Origin: Rubricella aquisinus
GTDB taxonomy: Bacteria; Pseudomonadota; Alphaproteobacteria; Rhodobacterales; Rhodobacteraceae
Reading direction: 5' to 3'
Length of the DNA: 64,000 nucleotides
NCBI RefSeq assembly: GCF_014199445.1
Contig: NZ_JACIJS010000011.1
Span: 1-64,000, forward strand
The notes beneath the pieces were generated by a model. That model ran no database searches and was not told the origin of the DNA. It saw only the letters and a program-made list of their open reading frames with translations. The position numbers were made by a program, and so were the translations under genes. Position 1 is the first letter of the stretch. Each line of letters opens with the position of its first letter. Of this stretch, positions 8,264-15,994 are shown one piece after another.

Positions 8264-8976
8264 TGTCGGTACTCAATACGCTTGGCTCCGGTGGGCTGGT
8301 GACGGTGTTTCTGTTCACGGGTCTGGCGCTTGGCTTTGCTTGGGCGCTCGATCTGCCTCAGCGCGCGCGGGTGTGGATCATCGGGATCGCTGTCGCGAGC
8401 CTGCCGCTGTCGCAATTCCTGCCCGCCGGGAACCCGTTTCGCGAGCAAATCGCGCAATCCCTTGGTGCGCTGTTGGTGGGCGCGGTTTTCATATCGCCGA
8501 TCCTTGTCTATGCGGTCGTGATCCGGAAACTGCGCCGCCGCGCCGAACCACCCCCGCCCCCACCCCGGCAGGGGCTTGGCCTGATTGAGGAGGACGCCGC
8601 GCTCAACGCGGACATGCACGCAAAGCTTGTGGCGATGAACCTCGAACTGGGCCCTTATGAAAAGGTCGTATTCTCCCTCGTACACCGGGACAGCCGGGGA
8701 GAGATCGAAGGCGCCTTGCGCGTGATCATCGTGCTTGGCCGGGCGGAGTTCACGACATTCTGGGTCGAGCCCGAGGCCCGTGGCAAGGGCATAGGAGGGA
8801 TCCTGATCCGCGCGGCGGAAAACGAGGCACGGATGCGCGGCGCAACGGTTGCGGTGCTTGATACCTTCAGTTGGCAAAATGCCATGCCATTTTATGAGAA
8901 AGCCGGATTTCGGCGCGCTTATACCCGCGCTTTCCCTGCTGGACCCGAGCAATATTTCTATGAGAAAGAGCTATGA
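8260..8976 (+). CDS. Membrane-anchored GNAT family N-acetyltransferase
   Basis: The protein has two parts. Residues 1-95 hold about three hydrophobic segments (around 10-30, 35-52 and 68-90) ending in the basic RKLRRR and a proline run. Residues 110-238 are a GNAT domain, with acetyl-CoA motif A visible as [19 protein letters not shown] and motif B as [15 protein letters not shown]. The catalytic domain should face the cytoplasm. The substrate is unknown. It overlaps cysK upstream by 4 bp and moeB downstream by 4 bp. The N-terminal membrane part is unusual for GNAT enzymes. Confidence 0.8.
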   Translation: MMSVLNTLGSGGLVTVFLFTGLALGFAWALDLPQRARVWIIGIAVASLPLSQFLPAGNPFREQIAQSLGALLVGAVFISPILVYAVVIRKLRRRAEPPPPPPRQGLGLIEEDAALNADMHAKLVAMNLELGPYEKVVFSLVHRDSRGEIEGALRVIIVLGRAEFTTFWVEPEARGKGIGGILIRAAENEARMRGATVAVLDTFSWQNAMPFYEKAGFRRAYTRAFPAGPEQYFYEKEL

Positions 8977-9722
8977 CCCCAGATGAGCTGGACCGTTACG
9001 CGCGCCATATCGTGCTGCGCGAAATCGGCGGTCCGGGGCAGGCAAAGCTGCGCCGCGCGCGGGTGCTGGTGATCGGTGCGGGCGGGCTGGGGTGCCCTGC
9101 GCTGCTGTATCTAGCGGCGGCAGGTGCGGGCACGCTGGGGATCGTGGATGACGATCGGGTGAGCCTGTCCAATTTGCAGCGGCAAGTCCTGTTCCGAACC
9201 GAGGATATTGGCCGCCCCAAGGTCGATGCCGCCGCCGACGCCATCGCCCGCCTGACCCCCCATGTCAGCGTGGAGCGGCACGCACAGAGGCTGGGAGAGG
9301 ACGCAACAGAGCTAATCTCTGCATATGATCTGATCCTCGACGGGACGGATAATTTTGCCACCCGCTATGCGGTCAATCGTGCCTGCGTGGCAGCGGGCAA
9401 ACCCCTTCTGTCGGCAGCGATGACCCAATGGGAAGGGCAGATCAGCCTTTACGATCCGGCCCATGGCGGGCCGTGCTACGCATGTGTCTTTCCCGAAGCC
9501 CCGGCAGAGGGGCTTGCCCCCTCCTGCGCGGAGGCTGGCATCATGGGGGCGCTGGCGGGCGTGATGGGTAGCATGATGGCGGGCGAAGCGATCAAGCAAA
9601 TCACTGGCGCGGGCGACGGATTGCGCGGCACGATGCTGATCTATGACGCGCTCTACGCGGATGTCCGGCGGATGGGCGTCAGGCAGCGGGCGGATTGTCC
9701 GGCCTGTGGCAGCGCCGCCTGA
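8973..9722 (+). CDS. moeB: HesA/MoeB/ThiF family adenylyltransferase
   Basis: This E1-like enzyme adenylates the C-terminal glycine of a small sulfur carrier such as MoaD or ThiS. The nucleotide loop GAGGLG is at 35-40. DDDRVSLSNLQRQ follows, with the Arg finger needed for ATP. Two zinc pairs are present, CYAC in the middle and CPAC near the C-terminus. The length of 249 residues fits MoeB. It lacks the rhodanese domain found in longer MoeZ types. Presence in a cysK operon suits sulfur transfer, but ThiF is a possible alternative function. Confidence 0.87.
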   Translation: MTPDELDRYARHIVLREIGGPGQAKLRRARVLVIGAGGLGCPALLYLAAAGAGTLGIVDDDRVSLSNLQRQVLFRTEDIGRPKVDAAADAIARLTPHVSVERHAQRLGEDATELISAYDLILDGTDNFATRYAVNRACVAAGKPLLSAAMTQWEGQISLYDPAHGGPCYACVFPEAPAEGLAPSCAEAGIMGALAGVMGSMMAGEAIKQITGAGDGLRGTMLIYDALYADVRRMGVRQRADCPACGSAA

Positions 9723-9725
9723 TCC

Positions 9726-10712
9726 TCACAACATACTCGGCACAACCAGATCCGGGGGGCGGTGGCCATCGGCGAAGGTTTTGATGTTGATGATGACCTT
9801 CTCGCCCATCTCAAGCCGCCCCTCCTCCGTCGCACTCCCCATATGGGGCAGCAGTAGCACGTTCGGTAGTTCTTTCAGGCGCGGGTTCACCGCGTGGCCA
9901 TGCTCGTACACATCAAGCCCAGCGCCCGCGATATCGCCTGAGCGCAGCGCGCGGGTCAGGGCGTTTTCATCCACGATCTCGCCGCGTGCGGTGTTGATGA
10001 TATAGGCCGTGGGCTTCATCAGTTTCAGCCGCCTTGCGTTGATCAGGTGAAAGGTCGCGGGCGTGTGCGGCGCGTTGATTGACAGGATATCGACACGCGC
10101 CAGCATCTGATCAAGGCTGTCCCAATAGCGCGCGCCAAGCGCCTGTTCGGTCTCCGTATGGAGGCGGCGGCGGTTGTGATAATGCACCTGTAGGCCAAAG
10201 GCCAGCGCGCGCCGCGCCACCGCCTGCCCGATCCGCCCCATGCCCAGAATGCCGAGGCGTTTGCCCCCGATCCGGTGGCCCATCAGCGCCATCGGGCTCC
10301 AGCCATGCCAGTCCCCGCTCGCCATCATGCCTGCCCCTTCCTTGAGGCGGCGCGGGACACTGAGGATCAGCGCCATGGTCATATCCGCCGTATCATCGGT
10401 CAGCACGCCGGGGGTGTTGGACACCGCAATCCCGCGCTGACGGGCGGTGGCCACGTCGATATGATCGAACCCCGCACCATAATTGGCAATGAGCTTCAAC
10501 TGCTCCCCCGCCTGCCCCAGCATCCGCGAATCGATCCGGTCCCCGAGGGTCGGCACGATCACATCCGCCGTTTTCATCGCCTGCGCCAGCGCATCGGGTG
10601 AAATCGGCTGGTCGCTGTCGCTCAAAGTCACGTCAAACAACTCAGCAAGCCGGGTCTCCACCGGTTCTGGCAGGCGGCGGGTCACAAAAACCTTGAGTGT
10701 CTGGTTCGGCAT
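9726..10712 (-). CDS. D-isomer-specific 2-hydroxyacid dehydrogenase (glyoxylate/hydroxypyruvate reductase-like)
   Basis: This cytoplasmic NAD(P)-dependent enzyme reduces 2-oxoacids such as glyoxylate or hydroxypyruvate. The Rossmann motif is GMGRIGQAVARRA. The substrate Arg is in NTARGEIVDE, and the catalytic His is in LLPHMGSAT near the C-terminus. Its 328 residues are typical. The start at 10712 is set by GGAGG about 8 nt upstream; a longer in-frame extension lacks similarity. Converges on moeB with a 3-bp gap. Glyoxylate reductase and D-glycerate dehydrogenase cannot be separated by eye. Confidence 0.9.
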   Translation of the reverse strand: MPNQTLKVFVTRRLPEPVETRLAELFDVTLSDSDQPISPDALAQAMKTADVIVPTLGDRIDSRMLGQAGEQLKLIANYGAGFDHIDVATARQRGIAVSNTPGVLTDDTADMTMALILSVPRRLKEGAGMMASGDWHGWSPMALMGHRIGGKRLGILGMGRIGQAVARRALAFGLQVHYHNRRRLHTETEQALGARYWDSLDQMLARVDILSINAPHTPATFHLINARRLKLMKPTAYIINTARGEIVDENALTRALRSGDIAGAGLDVYEHGHAVNPRLKELPNVLLLPHMGSATEEGRLEMGEKVIINIKTFADGHRPPDLVVPSML

Positions 10713-10794
10713 AAAAAAGTCCTCCGATTGACGGATGCGTTTTGCTATTGGAAAGCGTAGTCTCCCCATGGCAACAGATAAACCGTGAAATAAT

Positions 10795-11283
10795 ATGTCG
10801 CGCCGAATTACCGCATTAATTTTTTCGATCCTGCTGATCGTGACGCCCGGCTTTGCCGTGGCGCAAGGCGATCGGGGGCCGGTCACGGGGCTGGACCTGC
10901 CGCGTTATGTCAGTCTGAAAGGCAGCAAGGGGAATGTGCGGCGCGGCCCGTCTTTTGGCCATCCGATCGACTGGGTGTTCGTGCGCCGGGGAATGCCGCT
11001 GCGGGTGACCGCCGAATATGACGTCTGGCGGCGGGTCGAGGATCACGAAGGCGAAGGCGGCTGGATCCATTCCACGCAAATCTCCGGCGTGCGCACGGCG
11101 CTGGTGCGCGATGACGGCTTGGTGCTGCGTGAACGCCCGACCGACCGGGGCCGCCCTCTGGCCGAGTTGGGTGAAGGGGTCATCGTGCGCCTTGATGAGT
11201 GTCAGGGCGATTGGTGCATTGTCCAGATCAACGGCATCGAAGGCTGGGCCCCGGCCCGCACCATGTGGGCAACGGGCCGTTAA
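10795..11283 (+). CDS. Exported protein with two bacterial SH3-like domains
   Basis: A signal peptide spans residues 1-24 (ITALIFSILLIVTPGFAVAQ). Two SH3-type repeats follow, the first with GNVRRGPSFGHPIDWV and W..V/GGW spacing, the second with LVLRERP and GDWCIVQINGIEGW. Domains of this type occur in periplasmic or envelope proteins that contact peptidoglycan, and this arrangement is common in Rhodobacteraceae proteins of about 160 residues. The two cysteines in the second domain (ECQGDWC) could form a disulfide. Its specific role is unknown. Confidence 0.85.
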   Translation: MSRRITALIFSILLIVTPGFAVAQGDRGPVTGLDLPRYVSLKGSKGNVRRGPSFGHPIDWVFVRRGMPLRVTAEYDVWRRVEDHEGEGGWIHSTQISGVRTALVRDDGLVLRERPTDRGRPLAELGEGVIVRLDECQGDWCIVQINGIEGWAPARTMWATGR

Positions 11284-11385
11284 CGCTGATTGACCCTCTC
11301 CGGGCAAGATTTCGTTAACACCTCGCCCCTAGCTTCTCCCTATGGGTGACCGTCCGGGGGGACGGCGAAATTGGGGGAACCACAC

Positions 11386-11670
11386 ATGGGTAAAGGAATG
11401 GTCACGGCGATTTTCGCCGCAGGGATGAGTCTGTCTATCGGCAGCGTGTCCGCACAGGAGCGGGTGCCGAATTTTGCCGAATTCGGATACGCGCTCGACG
11501 GAAAGATGCCGACGCCGCATCAATTCGTGATGGACTGGATGGAGGAAGAAGCGCCGGGGATCACCGACATGATCCTGCGCGCGCGCCAGCCATTTGGCCC
11601 GCAAAGCGATCTCGGGCTGAGCTTCGACCCGGATGGGCAAAGCTCCGTGCGGGTCACGCTGCGCTTTTAG
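11386..11670 (+). CDS. Small exported protein of unknown function
   Basis: A 94-residue protein with a signal peptide ending at SVSAQE (about residue 20). The mature part is acidic, with [19 protein letters not shown] and [11 protein letters not shown] segments and no recognisable domain. GGGGGA precedes the ATG at 11386 by about 8 nt, which favours it over the TTG at 11371. The stop codon overlaps the miaB stop on the other strand. Coding status is supported by the signal peptide and RBS, but no family is recognised. Confidence 0.65.
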   Translation: MGKGMVTAIFAAGMSLSIGSVSAQERVPNFAEFGYALDGKMPTPHQFVMDWMEEEAPGITDMILRARQPFGPQSDLGLSFDPDGQSSVRVTLRF

Positions 11671-12995
11671 GCCAGCCGACCGGCCAGCGAATTCGGGGCA
11701 GAGGCAGTGATCTCCACCGGCAGGATTTTACCCCGCGCTTCGGGTGCGGCCGTGACGAACACAGACTGGAGGTAGGGGGATTTGCCGATCATCTGGCCCG
11801 GCTCCCGCCCCGGCTTCTCGAACAGGACAGGGAGGGTTTTGCCCACCTGCGCCTGTTGGAATTCACGCTGATGGCGCGTCAGCATGTCCTGCAATTCCGC
11901 GAGCCGCGCGCTGGCGACATCGTCCGGGATCGTGGGCCGGTCGGCGGCTGGCGTGCCGGGGCGCGCGGAATATTTGAAACTGAACGCCGAGGCATAGCGC
12001 ACCTCTTCACACAGGCGCAGCGTGGCCTTGAAATCCGCATCCGTTTCGCCGGGAAATCCGACGATAAAATCGCCGGAAATCGCCATATCGGGCCGGGCCG
12101 CGCGCATCCGGTCTAGCACGCGCAGGTATTGCTCGGCGGTGTGGCGGCGGTTCATGGCCTTCAAGATCGGATCAGAGCCGGACTGCACGGGCAGATGCAG
12201 ATAGGGCATCAGCTTGTCGATCTCGGCATGGGCGGCGTAGAGGTCTTCGGTCATGTCATTGGGGTGGGAGGTGGTGTAGCGGATGCGCTCCAGCCCTTCG
12301 ATCCCGGCCAGTTCCTGCACCAATCGCGCCAGCGACCAATCGGCACCGTTTAACCCTTCACCGTGATAGGCATTCACGTTCTGGCCCAGCAGCGTGATCT
12401 CCGCCACGCCCCGCTCCACCAGATCGCGGGCCTCGGCCATGATGCGGGCCGCCGGGCGGCTGACTTCGGCACCACGGGTATAGGGCACCACGCAGAACGC
12501 GCAGAATTTGTCACAGCCCTCTTGGACGGTAAGGAACGCGGCGGGCGCGCGGCTGGCCTTGGGGCCACGCGCGCGGGGCAGATAGTCGAACTTGTCCTCT
12601 TCTGGAAATTCGGTGTCGATGGCCCGCGCGCCCTGCCGCACCTTTGCCTCCATCGCGGGGAGCCGGTGATAGGCCTGCGGGCCGACCACGAGATCAACGA
12701 GCGGCTGGCGGCGGATGATCTCCTCCCCCTCGGCCTGCGCGACACAGCCCGTCACCCCGATTTTGAGGTCGGGCTTGGCGTCCTTGAGGCTGCGCATCCG
12801 GCCCAGTTCCGAATAGACCTTCTCCGCGGCCTTTTCGCGGATATGGCAGGTGTTGAGCAGGATCATATCCGCGTCATCGGGCGAATCCGTCTGTTCATAG
12901 CCCGACGGGGCCAGCGCACCGGCCATCCGTTCGCTGTCATAGACATTCATCTGACAGCCATAGGTTTTGACGTAGAGCTTCTTCGTCTCGGCCAT
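11667..12995 (-). CDS. miaB: tRNA-2-methylthio-N6-dimethylallyladenosine synthase
   Basis: A radical-SAM methylthiotransferase that adds the 2-methylthio group to i6A37 of tRNAs reading UNN codons. The N-terminal UPF0004 domain begins [16 protein letters not shown] with cluster cysteines at about 14, 50 and 84. The radical-SAM triad is CDKFCAFC (C-x3-C-x2-C) near residue 160. A C-terminal TRAM domain ends the protein. The 442 residues match MiaB. The frame remains open 68 codons further upstream across the mucR terminator, so the ATG at 12995, preceded by AAGGAG, is used. Confidence 0.95.
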   Translation of the reverse strand: MAETKKLYVKTYGCQMNVYDSERMAGALAPSGYEQTDSPDDADMILLNTCHIREKAAEKVYSELGRMRSLKDAKPDLKIGVTGCVAQAEGEEIIRRQPLVDLVVGPQAYHRLPAMEAKVRQGARAIDTEFPEEDKFDYLPRARGPKASRAPAAFLTVQEGCDKFCAFCVVPYTRGAEVSRPAARIMAEARDLVERGVAEITLLGQNVNAYHGEGLNGADWSLARLVQELAGIEGLERIRYTTSHPNDMTEDLYAAHAEIDKLMPYLHLPVQSGSDPILKAMNRRHTAEQYLRVLDRMRAARPDMAISGDFIVGFPGETDADFKATLRLCEEVRYASAFSFKYSARPGTPAADRPTIPDDVASARLAELQDMLTRHQREFQQAQVGKTLPVLFEKPGREPGQMIGKSPYLQSVFVTAAPEARGKILPVEITASAPNSLAGRLA

Positions 12996-13013
12996 GGGGC
13001 GCTCCTTGAGGGC

Positions 13014-13052
13014 AAAAAATAACGGCGGCGCCCATTTCCGGGGCACCGCCGT
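13014..13052 (-). terminator. Rho-independent terminator between mucR and miaB
   Basis: On the minus strand a 12-bp stem (ACGGCGGTGCCC with GGGCGCCGCCGT, one G-T pair, 7-nt loop) is followed by TATTTTTT. It ends the mucR transcript just before the miaB ribosome binding site. Confidence 0.88.
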
Positions 13053-13096
13053 GTGATGTAGCGGGAAGCGGGCGGACCCGCAACCTTGGCCGCAAA

Positions 13097-13510
13097 TCAG
13101 GCTTTTTTCTTGCGGCCCAGACCGATCTGTTTTGCCAGTGCCTGCCGTTTGGCCGCGTAGTTGGGTGCGACCATCGGATAGCTTGGCGGCAGACCCCATT
13201 TCGCGCGGTAATCATCCGGCGTCATGCCATAGGCTGTGGAGAGGTGCCGCTTGAGCATTTTCAGCTTCCGGCCATCCTCAAGGCACACGATGTAGTCATC
13301 GGTCACCGACTTCTTGATCGGCACTGCCGGAACAAGTTCCGCCTGTGCTTCCGCAGCGCCGCCCGCAAGGTCGGACAATTTGCGAAACACCGTTTCAATC
13401 AGGTCCGGCAGATCATTCGCCATGACCGAATTGTTTGAAACATGGGACGAGACGATCTCAGAAGTGAGCGCCATAATATCCGCAGTTTCCAATTCCATAG
13501 TTTCTGTCAT
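13097..13510 (-). CDS. mucR: MucR/Ros family transcriptional regulator with altered zinc ligands
   Basis: A 137-residue alphaproteobacterial DNA-binding regulator of surface polysaccharide, motility and other genes. The hallmark C-terminal half is intact: [21 protein letters not shown] and [19 protein letters not shown]. In Ros the zinc is held as C-x2-C-x9-H-x4-H. Here the second Cys is Asp and the last His is Tyr, so only Cys and the first His remain from the standard set. Homologues with Asp in the second place and reduced zinc dependence are known in rhizobia. The start ATG has AGGA upstream. The AT-rich upstream region fits MucR autoregulation. Confidence 0.92.
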   Translation of the reverse strand: MTETMELETADIMALTSEIVSSHVSNNSVMANDLPDLIETVFRKLSDLAGGAAEAQAELVPAVPIKKSVTDDYIVCLEDGRKLKMLKRHLSTAYGMTPDDYRAKWGLPPSYPMVAPNYAAKRQALAKQIGLGRKKKA

Positions 13511-13766
13511 TTCGTTTTCCTGTCGTGATGTCGGGTTGCCCAAGTTCATCCCACGAACTTACCCCACATCTGTTGAGTACCCACGGTTATACAAACCTGA
13601 TTGTGATATACAAGTGCGTTGCAGTAAAAACACCGTAAATCTAGCATAAAAACGGGTCACTTGGACAGCTCTATTTAAAAGGGAGGCGAACAGGCCAGCA
13701 TTCGCGGAATCCTTGCAAAACCAGCAATCCTCTGTAAGACGGGGCGGGTTCCAATGGACAGGGCAA
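13511..13766. promoter_or_regulatory. AT-rich divergent intergenic region between mucR and the next gene
   Basis: This 256-bp region is clearly richer in A and T than its surroundings, especially 13560-13690, which has several T-A steps and short A runs. MucR-type regulators favour such DNA and often repress themselves. It should contain the divergent promoters for mucR and the glycosyltransferase-like gene. I could not assign exact -35/-10 boxes. Confidence 0.45.
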
Positions 13767-14624
13767 ATGCAGGATCAGCCGCTTCACAGCATCATTCTTG
13801 GCGCAGTCTCATCGCTGCCACAGGGGCCTGTGGCGATCCTGTTTGCCGAAGACCCAAGTGAAATCGCGGGGACCATCGCGCATCATCAAAAGCTCGGCTT
13901 TGACGCGATCCTGCTCATTGGAGACGACCTTGGCGTGTTGCCAGCTTTCGATGCGGAAGTGCGCCACCTGCCCGTGCTGGTGCGCAATCGCGATCATGTG
14001 GTGGAGATGCTCAATCTGTTGATCCCCGCACTAGCCGGGCGATGGATTTATTGGGGCTTTAATGCCGAATACCTGTTCTTTCCCTTTTGCGAGTCGCGCA
14101 GCATCAAGGATTTGACGGCCTTCATGGAAGAAGAGCGGCGATCCTCCGTCTTTACCTCCGCGATCGACCTTTATGCGGGCGATCTATACCGCGCCACGAA
14201 TGCCGTCGATCCGTCTGATGCCTATCTCGACCGGTCGGGATATTACAGCTTTCAGCGCTATCGCGACGGGCAGCCGCTGGATCGGCAGTTCAACATCTTT
14301 GGCGGGCTTGGCTGGCGGTTTGAGGAGTTCGTGCCGTGGGAACGCCGCCGGATCGACCGCGTGAGCCTGTTCAAAGCGCGAAGTGACCTCACCATCTGCA
14401 CCGATCTGCTGTTGTCGGATGATGAGATGAACACGGTATCGAGCAAATGGCACCATAACATCACCTGTGCGGTGATGTCGTTCCGGGTGGCAAAATCGCT
14501 CAAACGCAATCCGGGATCGACCTTCGAGATTGCCAATTTCACATGGCGTCAGTCGGAGCGGTTCTCTTGGACCTCAACGCAGTTGATGGAGCTTGGCTTT
14601 ATCGAACCGGGTCAATGGTTCTGA
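13767..14624 (+). CDS. Glycosyltransferase family 2-like protein, probably degenerate
   Basis: A 285-residue soluble protein. The pattern of an N-terminal alpha/beta half (FAEDPSEIAGTIAHHQKLGFD, then LIGDDLG), followed by RWIYWGFNAEYLFFPF and a SAIDLYAGDL stretch, resembles Rhodobacteraceae proteins of the glycosyltransferase 2_4 type. In active members the central motif reads W..DxDEF; here the acidic DxD is replaced by FNAEY, so catalysis is doubtful. An upstream TTG (13713) in frame has no clear RBS; ATG 13767 follows a GGACAGGG stretch. The stop overlaps the MATE stop by 13 bp. Family call is tentative. Confidence 0.55.
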   Translation: MQDQPLHSIILGAVSSLPQGPVAILFAEDPSEIAGTIAHHQKLGFDAILLIGDDLGVLPAFDAEVRHLPVLVRNRDHVVEMLNLLIPALAGRWIYWGFNAEYLFFPFCESRSIKDLTAFMEEERRSSVFTSAIDLYAGDLYRATNAVDPSDAYLDRSGYYSFQRYRDGQPLDRQFNIFGGLGWRFEEFVPWERRRIDRVSLFKARSDLTICTDLLLSDDEMNTVSSKWHHNITCAVMSFRVAKSLKRNPGSTFEIANFTWRQSERFSWTSTQLMELGFIEPGQWF

Positions 14625-15994
14625 TCCGCCGGGCGGAGCAGGTTTAATCCAGCACCACGCGCCACGCGCAGCGTGATGATCGCGGCCAGAACCGCCCCGG
14701 TGACCCCACCGGCCAACAGCGCAAGCCAAACGCCCCGCACCTCAAGCCCCATCGGCCCGGTGAACAGCCACCCGAACAGGGCCAGCCCAATCCCAAGCCG
14801 CCACACGCCAATCAGCAGCGGCCAGTTCGGCCTCTCCAACCCCTGAAGCAGGTTCTGACTGACAAAGATCAGGACAAGGAACGGCAGGCCAAAGCTAAGG
14901 ATTTGCAGGAACATCACCGCATGGGCGACCACCGCGTCATCGTCATTGAACAACCGCACCAATGGCTCCCCCATGGTCCAGATCACCACCGCACCCAGCG
15001 CCACGAATACACATCCGGCCATAGCGGTCAGCCCGACCGCCTCCCGAATGCGATCCTGTTTTTCGGCACCGATGTTCTGAGCGGTCAGTGGCAGCAGCGC
15101 CGTGGTCAGCCCGATCACTGGCAACAGCAGCAACTGTTGCAACCGGAACCCCACGCCATAGGCAGCCACCGCATCCGCGCCATAAGGCCGAAGGAAAAAC
15201 TGCGCGATCACACCGCCCAGCACGGTCACATAGATCGTTGAGCAGGCGGGGATGACATTGCGCATCAAATCCTTCTGCTTGCCCCATCGCGGCAGCAGAT
15301 CACGCCATGCGATGTCCCTCAACACATCAGAGCGAAAGGCGCTCCATCCGATGAACAGCAAAACCCCCGACTGACACAGGATGGTAGAGAGCGCGATGCC
15401 GTTCAGCCCAAACCCGTCGAACACCCCCGGAATACCCCAGATGAACAGCGGGTTCAGCCCGACATTGGCCAAGGTGGCCGCCAATTGCGCCCGCTCCTGC
15501 GTCACCGTATCGCCCTGCGCGCTGAGCGTTCCGGTCATCGCATAGGTCACGATGAACCCCGGCGCGGAAAGCAGCATCAGCCGCATATAGGTGACAGCGT
15601 TATCCACATAGGCATTGTCACCCCCAACCGCGCGCGCAAGCGCGGGCAGCCCCCAGAACCCCGCGACCATCGCCAACGCACAGACCACGACTGACGCCCC
15701 GATGGCTTGCGCCGCCGCCCGCGCGGCCGCCTGCCTGTCACCCGCCCCGATCGCATTCCCGACAAAGGCAGACACCCCGATGCGAAACCCAACACCGGTC
15801 CCGATGATGATGAAAAACAACTGCGAACCAAGGCCAAGCCCCGCCTGCGCCTCCGTCGAGATTTTGCCAGCATAAAACGTATCGGTCACATTATAGAGCG
15901 TAACAAACAGCAAGGAGAGTGCCGCCGGAATGGCGACAGCCCGGATATGCCCCAGAATGGAGCCTTGCGTCAGATCACGCTCTTTGCCGCTCAT
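14612..15994 (-). CDS. MATE family efflux transporter
   Basis: An inner-membrane multidrug/toxin extrusion transporter, 460 residues with about 12 hydrophobic segments in two similar halves. DTFYAGKISTEAQAGLGLGSQ near the start is typical of the first MATE half, and GFRLQQLLLLPVIGLTTALLPLTAQNIGA of the second. It would export cationic compounds using a Na+ or H+ gradient. Its start overlaps the M3 peptidase stop by 4 bp, so the two are co-transcribed. Confidence 0.92.
   Translation of the reverse strand: MSGKERDLTQGSILGHIRAVAIPAALSLLFVTLYNVTDTFYAGKISTEAQAGLGLGSQLFFIIIGTGVGFRIGVSAFVGNAIGAGDRQAAARAAAQAIGASVVVCALAMVAGFWGLPALARAVGGDNAYVDNAVTYMRLMLLSAPGFIVTYAMTGTLSAQGDTVTQERAQLAATLANVGLNPLFIWGIPGVFDGFGLNGIALSTILCQSGVLLFIGWSAFRSDVLRDIAWRDLLPRWGKQKDLMRNVIPACSTIYVTVLGGVIAQFFLRPYGADAVAAYGVGFRLQQLLLLPVIGLTTALLPLTAQNIGAEKQDRIREAVGLTAMAGCVFVALGAVVIWTMGEPLVRLFNDDDAVVAHAVMFLQILSFGLPFLVLIFVSQNLLQGLERPNWPLLIGVWRLGIGLALFGWLFTGPMGLEVRGVWLALLAGGVTGAVLAAIITLRVARGAGLNLLRPADQNH

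Noticed and set aside
9721-9750. TGATCC followed at 18 nt as a second RpoE promoter
   Set aside because: The bases after the spacer are not TAA, and the position is at gene 3' ends, not before a start.
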